A DNA stretch of 6,751 bases from Vulcanococcus sp. SFB_649D_100_25. GTDB lineage: Bacteria; Cyanobacteriota; Cyanobacteriia; PCC-6307; Cyanobiaceae. The notes below the pieces were generated by a model. It made no database searches. It was not told the DNA's origin and saw nothing but the letters and a program-made list of their open reading frames with translations. The position numbers and the translations under genes are program-made. Below, in pieces: positions 1 to 6,157 of the stretch (within the stretch, counting starts at the first letter, position 1; each line of letters begins with the position of its first letter). The DNA is taken from assembly GCA_030833825.1 (NCBI GenBank), contig JAURGL010000092.1:1-6751 (forward strand). The letters are read 5' to 3'.

Positions 1-1
1 C

Positions 2-3000
2 TCGGTGGACGCCGTATCAGTAAAAAAAATATACGTCATCAATGGATCCCTTGATGACCCCAACCCACCCAAGAAGGAGCGCCGCTATCACCTGGTGGTG
101 CTGGCGAAGAATGCCGTCGGCTACCGCAACCTGGTGAAGCTCACCAGCATCAGCCACCTGCGGGGGATGCGTGGGCGTGGCATCTTCTCGCGGGCTTGCA
201 TCGACAAGCCAACGCTCCAGGCCCACAGCGAAGGCCTGATCGTTGCCACCGCCTGCCTTGGTGGTGAGATTCCCCAGGCGATCCTGCGTAACCGTCCCGA
301 TGTGGCCCGTGAGGTGGCCCGCTGGTACCAGGGGGTCTTCGGGGACGATTTCTATCTCGAGATCCAGGACCACGGCTCCCCTGAGGATCGGATCGTCAAC
401 GTCGAGATGGCGCAGATCTCCAAGGAACTGGGGATCCCGCTGGTGGCAACCAATGACGCCCACTACCTCACGAGCAACGACGCCGAGGCCCACGACGCCC
501 TGCTGTGCGTCCTCACCGGCAAGTTGGTGAGCGATGAGAAACGACTGCGCTACACCGGCACGGAATTCATTAAAGGCGAGCAGGAGATGCTTGGCCTCTT
601 CGCCGACCACCTCGAACCGGAGGTGGTGGCTCAGGCCGTCGCCAATACGGCCCTGGTGGCTGAAAAGGTCGAGGACTACGACATCCTGGGGCGCTATCAG
701 ATGCCCCGCTTCCCGATCCCCGACGGGCATACAGCGGTCAGCTACCTGCGGGAGGTGAGTGAGCAGGGATTGCGCGACCGACTCGCCTTGCCCGAGGGAG
801 CTGGCTTCGATGCCACCTACGGCGAGCGTCTCGACTTCGAGCTCCAGGTGATGGAGCAGATGGGATTCCCCACCTACTTCCTGGTGGTGTGGGACTACAT
901 CCGCTTTGCCAGGGAGAACGGCATCCCCGTCGGTCCAGGTCGTGGTTCGGCCGCCGGTTCCTTGGTGGCCTATGCCCTGGGGATCACCAACATCGACCCG
1001 GTCACCAATGGCCTGTTGTTCGAGCGCTTCCTCAACCCTGAGCGCAAGTCGATGCCTGATATCGACACCGATTTCTGCATCGAGCGCCGGGGTGAGGTGA
1101 TCGACTACGTCACGCGCCGCTATGGCGAGGACAAGGTGGCCCAGATCATCACCTTCAACCGCATGACCTCCAAGGCGGTCCTGAAGGATGTAGCGCGGGT
1201 GCTGGATATTCCCTATGGCGATGCTGATCGTCTCGCCAAGTTGATCCCGGTGGTGCGGGGCAAGCCCGCCAAGCTCAAAGAGATGATCGGTGAGGAGTCA
1301 CCCGCACCGGAGTTCCGCGAGAAATATCAGAACGACCCGGTGGTCAAGCGCTGGGTGGACATGGCCATGCGCATTGAGGGGACCAACAAGACCTTCGGAG
1401 TTCATGCTGCCGGTGTCGTGATCGCCGCTGATCCCCTCGATGAAGTGGTGCCGCTGCAGCGCAACAACGACGGCCAGGTGATCACCCAGTACTTCATGGA
1501 AGACGTGGAGTCGATGGGACTCCTGAAGATGGACTTCCTCGGCCTCAAGAACCTGACGATGATCGACAAGACCATCGACCTGGTGGAGCAGAGCACCGGC
1601 GAGAAGGTTGACCCTGACGCCCTTCCCCTCAATGACCCCGGCACCTATGGCCTTTTGGCGCGCGGTGATCTGGAGGGGATCTTCCAGCTGGAATCCAGTG
1701 GGATGCGCCAGATCGTGCGTGATCTCAAGCCCTCATCCCTGGAGGACATCTCCTCAATCTTGGCCCTCTATCGACCAGGACCTCTCGATGCGGGATTGAT
1801 CCCCAAGTTCATCAACCGCAAGCACGGCCGCGAGGCGATTGATTTCGCCCACACCAAGCTTGAGCCGATCCTGCAGGAGACCTACGGGATCATGGTGTAC
1901 CAGGAGCAGATCATGCGCATCGCGCAGGATCTGGCCGGTTATTCCCTTGGTGAAGCCGACCTGTTGCGGCGCGCGATGGGCAAGAAGAAAAAGAGTGAGA
2001 TGGAAAAGCACCAGAGCCTCTTTGTCTCTGGTGCCACCGAGCGTGGTGTTGACCCCAAGATCGCCGAAGCACTGTTCGAGCAGATGGTGCTCTTCGCCGA
2101 GTACTGCTTCAACAAGAGCCATTCCACCGCCTACGGCGCGGTGACGTACCAAACCGCCTACCTCAAGGCCCACTATCCGGTGGCCTACATGGCGGCATTG
2201 CTCACCGTGAATGCGGGCACCACCGACAAGGTGCAGCGCTACATCTCCAACTGCAATGCCATGGGCATCGAGGTGATGCCCCCGGATGTGAATGCGTCTG
2301 GGATCGACTTCACACCCGTTGGTGATCGCATCCTCTTCGGGCTCTCAGCGGTGCGCAATCTCGGCGAAGGAGCGATTCGCGTGTTGCTGGAGGCCCGCAA
2401 CAGTGATGGCCCCTTCCAATCCCTTGCGGATCTCTGTGATCGCATTCCAGGCAGCACCCTCAACCGCCGCTCGATTGAGGCCCTGATCCACTGCGGAGCC
2501 CTGGATGCCCTGGAGCCCAACGCCAACCGTGCCCAGCTCATGGCTGATCTGGAATTGGTGGCGGATTGGGCCTCCTCCCGTGCCCGTGATCGCGCCAGCG
2601 GTCAGGGCAATCTGTTCGATCTGCTCTCCGGAGCAGCGGACTCCGATGCAGCCCCCGGGGCGTCGGATCTGAGCACCGCCCCACGGGCAGCGGCGGTGAA
2701 CGACTACCCCCCGACGGAAAAACTGCGCCTCGAGAAGGAGTTGGTCGGGTTCTATCTCTCTGACCACCCCCTCAAGCAGCTCACCAAACCGGTGCAACTG
2801 CTCTCCCCAATCGGTCTGGGGAGCCTGGAGGAGCAGGCCGATAAGGCCCGGGTGAGTGTGGTGGGCCTTGTCGCAGCGCTGCGCCCTGTGACAACCCGCA
2901 AGGGCGACAGGATGGCTGTGTTGCAGCTGGAGGACCTCAGCGGCAGCTGTGAAGCCGTGGTTTTCCCGAAAACCTACGCCCGTCTCGCCGACCACCTGAT

Positions 3001-3361
3001 GGTGGATGCACGCCTGTTGATCTGGGCGTCCGTGGACCGCCGCGATGAGCAGGTTCAGCTGATCGTGGATGACTGCCGGGTGATCGATGATCTCCAGGTC
3101 CTCCTGGTGGAGCTCGACGGCAAGGAGGCCAGCGACATTGCCGTGCAGCACAAGCTGCGGGAGTGCCTCAACCAGCACCGCACCGAGAAGGATGAGGCCG
3201 GCGTTCGGGTCCCCGTGGTGGCGATGGTGCGTCAGGACAGCCAGATCCGCTATGTCCGGCTAGGCCATCAGTTCTGCGTCCGCGACAGCCTCGCTGCCCT
3301 CAGCAGCCTGGAGTCCCAGGCGTTCCGTGCTCGCCTCAGCTCGAAGCTGGTGGCCGCTTGA
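2..3361 (+). CDS. dnaE: DNA polymerase III alpha subunit, 5'-partial
   Basis: Catalytic subunit of the replicative DNA polymerase, which extends primers at the fork. The frame is open to the window edge; about 50-60 N-terminal residues of the PHP domain are expected upstream. Numbering from the GTG at 5, the rest of the PHP domain runs to about residue 215 and includes a D151-A-H153 motif. The polymerase palm has the GRGSAAGS loop (312-319). Its likely catalytic aspartates are D354 and D356 (in PDIDTDF) and D510 (in KMDFLG), matching E. coli D401, D403 and D555. A helix-hairpin-helix region lies near 780-845. QGNLF at 867-871 fits the internal beta-clamp binding motif, and an OB fold spans about 948-1029. 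The protein is continuous through AEY/CFN (C701), where many cyanobacteria carry a split intein. The GTG at 5 is not the native start. The 3' end overlaps the convergent pam68-like gene by 26 bases. Identification is very secure. Confidence 0.97.
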   Translation, partial: SVDAVSVKKIYVINGSLDDPNPPKKERRYHLVVLAKNAVGYRNLVKLTSISHLRGMRGRGIFSRACIDKPTLQAHSEGLIVATACLGGEIPQAILRNRPDVAREVARWYQGVFGDDFYLEIQDHGSPEDRIVNVEMAQISKELGIPLVATNDAHYLTSNDAEAHDALLCVLTGKLVSDEKRLRYTGTEFIKGEQEMLGLFADHLEPEVVAQAVANTALVAEKVEDYDILGRYQMPRFPIPDGHTAVSYLREVSEQGLRDRLALPEGAGFDATYGERLDFELQVMEQMGFPTYFLVVWDYIRFARENGIPVGPGRGSAAGSLVAYALGITNIDPVTNGLLFERFLNPERKSMPDIDTDFCIERRGEVIDYVTRRYGEDKVAQIITFNRMTSKAVLKDVARVLDIPYGDADRLAKLIPVVRGKPAKLKEMIGEESPAPEFREKYQNDPVVKRWVDMAMRIEGTNKTFGVHAAGVVIAADPLDEVVPLQRNNDGQVITQYFMEDVESMGLLKMDFLGLKNLTMIDKTIDLVEQSTGEKVDPDALPLNDPGTYGLLARGDLEGIFQLESSGMRQIVRDLKPSSLEDISSILALYRPGPLDAGLIPKFINRKHGREAIDFAHTKLEPILQETYGIMVYQEQIMRIAQDLAGYSLGEADLLRRAMGKKKKSEMEKHQSLFVSGATERGVDPKIAEALFEQMVLFAEYCFNKSHSTAYGAVTYQTAYLKAHYPVAYMAALLTVNAGTTDKVQRYISNCNAMGIEVMPPDVNASGIDFTPVGDRILFGLSAVRNLGEGAIRVLLEARNSDGPFQSLADLCDRIPGSTLNRRSIEALIHCGALDALEPNANRAQLMADLELVADWASSRARDRASGQGNLFDLLSGAADSDAAPGASDLSTAPRAAAVNDYPPTEKLRLEKELVGFYLSDHPLKQLTKPVQLLSPIGLGSLEEQADKARVSVVGLVAALRPVTTRKGDRMAVLQLEDLSGSCEAVVFPKTYARLADHLMVDARLLIWASVDRRDEQVQLIVDDCRVIDDLQVLLVELDGKEASDIAVQHKLRECLNQHRTEKDEAGVRVPVVAMVRQDSQIRYVRLGHQFCVRDSLAALSSLESQAFRARLSSKLVAA

Positions 3362-3767
3362 AGGAGCTCCGCAAGCGGGAGACGTTCACGCTGACCTGCT
3401 CGAGCCCCAGCAGGGTGCCGGGCTCGTTTTCCCAACTGGCTGAGAGAACCCCATAGCTGAGGCCCAGCAGTCCCAACAGGAAAAAGCCCCCGGACGTCAC
3501 CAGGGTGGCGGCGGGGGGAATGTCCATCAGTCCGCGACTCACCACCAGGTAGCTGACGATGAAGCTGGCCATGCCCATCACCGTGGGGATGCCTGTGGCG
3601 ATCGCCACCCGCCGTGCCATGCGATTGGCGACGGCAGGCGGAATGGCCTGAGGATTCGAAGGTTTGGACCGGTTGCTGGACCCGGGTTTGCCGGAACTTG
3701 AGGGGATGCTGGGAGCAATGCCACCGCCGCTGGACGGACGTGAGCGGTTCTTTCCCTGCCCTGCCAT
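3336..3767 (-). CDS. PAM68-family (DUF3464) membrane protein, photosystem II assembly factor
   Basis: A 143-residue protein. Residues 1-40 are a hydrophilic tail rich in Ser, Gly, Pro and basic residues. Next comes the family-like segment AIPPAVANRMARR (41-53), then two hydrophobic helices near 54-77 and 85-108, then a short polar C-terminus with the SASWE...LLGLE pattern. This architecture matches the PAM68/DUF3464 family of cyanobacteria and chloroplasts (Arabidopsis PAM68, Synechocystis Sll0933), thylakoid proteins that assist early photosystem II assembly. The ATG (3767-3765) begins one base after the rpsO stop, and I see no convincing Shine-Dalgarno sequence, so translation is probably coupled to rpsO. 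The 3' end overlaps dnaE by 26 bases in convergent orientation. The family call rests on recognition of the pattern; the exact role is inferred from the family. Confidence 0.82.
   Translation of the reverse strand: MAGQGKNRSRPSSGGGIAPSIPSSSGKPGSSNRSKPSNPQAIPPAVANRMARRVAIATGIPTVMGMASFIVSYLVVSRGLMDIPPAATLVTSGGFFLLGLLGLSYGVLSASWENEPGTLLGLEQVSVNVSRLRSSFKRPPASS
3401..3430 (+). terminator. Candidate intrinsic terminator for dnaE
   Basis: A perfect 7-bp GC-rich inverted repeat, CGAGCCC (3401-3407) and GGGCTCG (3420-3426), encloses a 12-base loop. It is followed at once by TTTT (3427-3430) on the plus strand, 40 bases past the dnaE stop. The position and the T-run on the correct strand fit a rho-independent terminator. 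It lies inside the coding region of the convergent pam68-like gene, so codon constraint there could have produced it. The T-run is short and no folding energy was calculated, so this is a moderate call. Confidence 0.4.
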
Positions 3768-3768
3768 C

Positions 3769-4038
3769 TCAGCCGCGGATGCCGAGTTTCTGAATCAGAT
3801 CGGTGTAGCGCTTCTCGCTGTTGCTGCGCAGGTAGCTGAGCAGACGCTTGCGGCGGCCGATCATCTTCAGCAGCCCCTGACGGGACGAGAAGTCATGGAT
3901 GTTGCCTTGCAGGTGACCACTCAGCTTGCTGATGCGCTCGCTCAGCATCGCCACCTGAACTTCCACGGAACCGGTGTCGGTGCCGTGGGTTTGGTGAGCG
4001 TTGATCAATTCCTGCTTCTTGGTGGTGTCGAGCGACAT
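3769..4038 (-). CDS. rpsO: 30S ribosomal protein S15
   Basis: Primary-binding protein of the small ribosomal subunit, which contacts the central domain of 16S rRNA and nucleates platform assembly. The 89-residue product has the same length as E. coli S15. It shows the family signature: DTGSVEVQVAMLSERI (21-36), a central HL...HDFSSRQGLL segment (42-57), and the basic GRRKRLLSYL (61-70). H42, D49 and S52 (Met counted) correspond to the conserved RNA-contacting His, Asp and Ser of S15. I chose the ATG at 4038 because the MSLDTTKKQELI start matches the family. An in-frame TTG nine codons upstream (4065) would add residues with no family counterpart. The gene follows ruvA by 61 bases and is followed one base later by the PAM68-family gene. 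The leader contains a dyad, annotated separately. Confidence 0.97.
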   Translation of the reverse strand: MSLDTTKKQELINAHQTHGTDTGSVEVQVAMLSERISKLSGHLQGNIHDFSSRQGLLKMIGRRKRLLSYLRSNSEKRYTDLIQKLGIRG

Positions 4039-4057
4039 GCGCGGCGTCTGGCCCTGA

Positions 4058-4094
4058 CGGTGCAAACAACCAACTTACTGCCCCGTGTGCACCG
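4058..4094 (-). promoter_or_regulatory. Dyad in the rpsO leader, possible regulatory hairpin
   Basis: In the 61-base ruvA-rpsO spacer, CGGTGCA and TGCACCG (4058-4064 and 4088-4094) form a perfect 7-bp inverted repeat around a 23-base spacer. In the mRNA the stem would end about 20 bases before the rpsO ATG. S15 represses its own mRNA through structured leaders in several bacterial groups, and those structures differ between phyla, so an autoregulatory element here is plausible. The loop is long, no structure calculation was possible, and a 7-bp match in a GC-rich spacer could arise by chance. Confidence 0.25.
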
Positions 4095-4099
4095 GATCT

Positions 4100-4765
4100 T
4101 TACGCTGCCTCTCGCGAGAGCCAGCGGAGGCTCTCCCGCAGCCAGGCATCTGCCTCGCCCCCCACGGCGTCCCCCTGGGCGGCGACGGCCCGTAGGGCCC
4201 GGTTGATCTCCAGGGCCTCGTACCCCAGGGCTGAGAGGGTGAGTTGCACCTCCTCGCGCACCCCGGCCACGGGGGCCGCGGTGCTGGATGGATCCAGGGC
4301 CGCTGCGGCGAGGTCGTCAGGATCCAGCAGAGCCAGGCTCTCGCCATAGCGTTCCTGCAGGCGGGTGCGTAGCTCCACTGAGAGGCGCTCCGCCGTCCGT
4401 TTCCCCACCCCGGGGGCTTTGCAGAGCAGTCGCAGGTCGGCCTGAACGATCGCGCGGACGAGCTCTTCGCAGCTCAGTTGCCCCAGCAGGCCAAGGGCCA
4501 TCTGAGGTCCGACCCCGCTGACGGCCACCAGTTCGCGGAACAGGTCCCGTTCATGGCGCGCCTGGAACCCATAGAGGGTCCAGCTGTCCTCACGGATCAC
4601 CTGGTGCACATGCAGGCTCGTTTTCTCCCCCGCTTCACCGAGTTGATCCCAGTGCCGGCGCGGGATTTGCACCTCATAACCAACCCCGCCGCAGACCAGG
4701 AGCAGGCCGCATCGGTTGTTCTGCTGCCAACGATCAGCGAGTTCCCCTTGCAGCCAGCCGATCAT
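4100..4765 (-). CDS. ruvA: Holliday junction branch migration complex subunit RuvA
   Basis: RuvA tetramers bind four-way DNA junctions and load the RuvB motor for branch migration during recombination and repair. The 221-residue product has the three RuvA domains. The N-terminal OB fold (about 1-67) includes REDSWTLYGF (58-67), where E59 and D60 match the acidic pin of E. coli RuvA. Two helix-hairpin-helix motifs follow, SGVGP (83-87) and PGVGK (118-122, leading into TAERLSVEL). A variable Ala- and Asp-rich linker spans about 145-165. The C-terminal RuvB-interacting helical domain (about 168-217) includes the ALGYEALEINRALRA segment. The ATG at 4765 starts with the canonical MIGWLQGEL. The gene heads the ruvA-rpsO-pam68 run and is divergent from the lipoprotein gene. 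No ruvB or ruvC is in the window; cyanobacterial ruv genes are commonly dispersed. Confidence 0.95.
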   Translation of the reverse strand: MIGWLQGELADRWQQNNRCGLLLVCGGVGYEVQIPRRHWDQLGEAGEKTSLHVHQVIREDSWTLYGFQARHERDLFRELVAVSGVGPQMALGLLGQLSCEELVRAIVQADLRLLCKAPGVGKRTAERLSVELRTRLQERYGESLALLDPDDLAAAALDPSSTAAPVAGVREEVQLTLSALGYEALEINRALRAVAAQGDAVGGEADAWLRESLRWLSREAA

Positions 4766-4841
4766 GGGGAGACGCTATCTGCTGCTCATGCTGCCCGGTC
4801 TGACAACCCTGGCCGTTTCTGTTCAACCGCTCTTCAGGCTG

Positions 4842-5264
4842 GTGCAGCGGGGCTTAGCCCTCCTGCTCAGCGTGGTTTTGGCCTTCAGCCTGGGTGCCTG
4901 TGGTGCTAGCCAGCCCTCACAAAAGGTGCTCTTGTCTGCCCTGGCCCTGCAGATCGACCTGACCCAGCGCTCCATCGCCGATGCCCTCACCCTCGATGCG
5001 GCTGGTCCTCCTCAGGTCAGCCGGGTTCGGGTGGAGTCGCAGGAGGCCATGACCATTGGAGCCAGCAAGGGCCTCCACCTCAGTGGCCGCTTTGATTGGC
5101 GCCTCGCCGGTGACCCGATCCGCGTCGACAGCGCCTTCGATCTCTATCTCCAGCGCGGCGAACGGGGGCAGAGCTGGCGCCTGGCCCGCCCCAGTGGCAG
5201 CGGTGATGGCACCAGCCAGGACTGGCTCACTTACCCCCTGCCGCTGAAGGGCGAGACCGTTTGA
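4842..5264 (+). CDS. Predicted lipoprotein of unknown function
   Basis: I do not recognise the family beyond a vague recall of similar short proteins in picocyanobacteria. From the GTG at 4842 the product is 140 residues. It opens with a basic N-terminus (MQR), a hydrophobic core (about 4-17) and a lipobox L17-G18-A19-C20, as expected for lipid attachment at Cys20 after signal peptidase II cleavage. The mature part is about 120 residues, mostly polar, with alternating stretches that suggest beta strands (for example SRVRVES and SAFDLYLQRG). No enzymatic motif is visible. In-frame ATGs at 4716, 4764 and 4788 would give a longer leader. That at 4764 overlaps the ruvA start codon. I prefer GTG 4842 because it gives a normal-length signal peptide, although AGG at 4836-4838 sits close to it. 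The 3' end overlaps the convergent transporter gene by 38 bases. Confidence 0.72.
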   Translation: MQRGLALLLSVVLAFSLGACGASQPSQKVLLSALALQIDLTQRSIADALTLDAAGPPQVSRVRVESQEAMTIGASKGLHLSGRFDWRLAGDPIRVDSAFDLYLQRGERGQSWRLARPSGSGDGTSQDWLTYPLPLKGETV

Positions 5265-6144
5265 GGCTCAGCAGCGTCGCCAGCAGGACCAGGGTTGCTG
5301 CCGTGGCCGTATCGGGATCGAGGGGTTCCTGGAACCACAACCAGCCCCAGAGGGCAGCCAAGGGCACCTGGACATAGCTCATGGCGGTGGCCCTGGCCGC
5401 TGGCATCCCCAGGAGCCCGTTGGTGATGCCGATCTGCCCCAGTTGGGTAAACAGTCCAACTCCCACCAAGGCGAGGGCCTCCCATCCCGTCGGCCACACC
5501 GGGTTCGCCGCCACCAGTGGCAGGGTCAGCACCAGGCCCACCAGGGGGAAATAGAAGACGATCACCAAGGGATGTTCACTGCGCCCCAGGGCCCGCACGC
5601 TGACGTAGGCACAGGCCGATAGGAGTGCCCCAGCCAGGGCCAGCAGGACACCCCCTAAGGGGAGTGGGGTGCTCTGTCCCCCCAGGAGGGCTGAACCGAG
5701 GGGCCCCAGCAGAGCTCCCAGATCGCCTGGATTGCTGAGAACGACCACCGCCAGCCAGCCGAGGACTGCTGCGCTGATCACCGCCGCTCCCACCTGTTCC
5801 TTCAGCAGAACCCAGGCGAGAACAGCGGTGAACGTGGGTTGCAGATATTGCAGGACGGTCGCCGGGGCCAGTGGTAGTTGCGCCAGGGCCGCAAACACGC
5901 AGAACAGGGCCCCCGTGCCGATCACCCCCCGCAGGATCAGCAGCAGCTTGCGTGTCCCCCAGGGGCTCAAGCCCGCTTGGCGGAGCATCACCACGCTCAA
6001 CACCAGGCTGACGGCGGAGCGGGCCATCACCACTTCCGCCACCGGTAGTCGCCCCCCGAGGGCCTTGACGCACACCCCCATCAGGCTGAAGCTCAGCGTG
6101 CTGGACAGCATCCACAGGGCAGCCCTGCCATCCTGGAGCGTCAC
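5227..6144 (-). CDS. EamA/DMT-superfamily membrane transporter
   Basis: A predicted inner-membrane permease of the drug/metabolite transporter superfamily; the substrate cannot be read from sequence. The 305-residue product is nearly all hydrophobic. It has two tandem EamA repeats, about 8-138 and 163-295, fitting the usual ten-helix layout. Family-like features include VVMARSAVSLVLS (38-50), RGVIGTGALF (72-81), LAPATVLQYLQPTFTAVLAW (92-111) and the equivalent in repeat 2, ATAMSYVQVPLAALWGWLWF (252-271), followed by EPL. A polar Gly/Pro loop (139-162) joins the repeats. I chose the GTG at 6144 because the open frame further upstream is antisense to dnaG and reads as non-membrane sequence. An ATG at 6111 is the alternative and would lose 11 residues. 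It overlaps the lipoprotein gene by 38 bases at its 3' end and lies 13 bases from dnaG at its 5' end. Confidence 0.88.
   Translation of the reverse strand: MTLQDGRAALWMLSSTLSFSLMGVCVKALGGRLPVAEVVMARSAVSLVLSVVMLRQAGLSPWGTRKLLLILRGVIGTGALFCVFAALAQLPLAPATVLQYLQPTFTAVLAWVLLKEQVGAAVISAAVLGWLAVVVLSNPGDLGALLGPLGSALLGGQSTPLPLGGVLLALAGALLSACAYVSVRALGRSEHPLVIVFYFPLVGLVLTLPLVAANPVWPTGWEALALVGVGLFTQLGQIGITNGLLGMPAARATAMSYVQVPLAALWGWLWFQEPLDPDTATAATLVLLATLLSLKRSRPSAAGGK
6115..6127. repeat. 13-bp perfect dyad upstream of dnaG
   Basis: CAGGGCAGCCCTG reads the same on both strands around a single central base. It lies about 30 bases upstream of the dnaG start and inside the first codons of the divergent transporter gene. 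That is where a site controlling either gene would have to sit, but it matches no operator I can name. In this GC-rich context a dyad of this size can occur by chance, and the sequence also encodes transporter residues. Confidence 0.2.
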
Positions 6145-6157
6145 CTGAGACCGGAGC

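Noticed and set aside
17..730. Long minus-strand open frame (237 codons) opposite dnaE
   Set aside because: It is a shadow of the strongly conserved dnaE frame in GC-rich DNA and shows no recognisable protein.
2345..3178. Long minus-strand open frame (277 codons) opposite the C-terminal part of dnaE
   Set aside because: It is antisense to the conserved helix-hairpin-helix and OB-fold regions. Its His/Gln/Leu-rich composition is typical of shadow frames, with no domain visible.
3595..3608. 14-bp palindrome GTGGCGATCGCCAC containing the HIP1 octamer GCGATCGC
   Set aside because: HIP1 is enriched in many cyanobacteria, but one copy in 6.7 kb of GC-rich DNA is compatible with chance, and it lies in pam68-like coding sequence.
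3664..4206. Plus-strand open frame across rpsO and the pam68-like start
   Set aside because: It runs antisense to an unmistakable S15 and shows no recognisable protein.
4766..4841. Possible ruvA promoter with a TTGTCA-like -35 on the minus strand
   Set aside because: No acceptable -10 box occurs at the right spacing, so the call would be guesswork.
5324..5336. Dyad GGTTCCTGGAACC downstream of the lipoprotein gene, considered as a terminator
   Set aside because: The dyad has a one-base centre and no T-run follows on either strand; it lies in transporter coding sequence.
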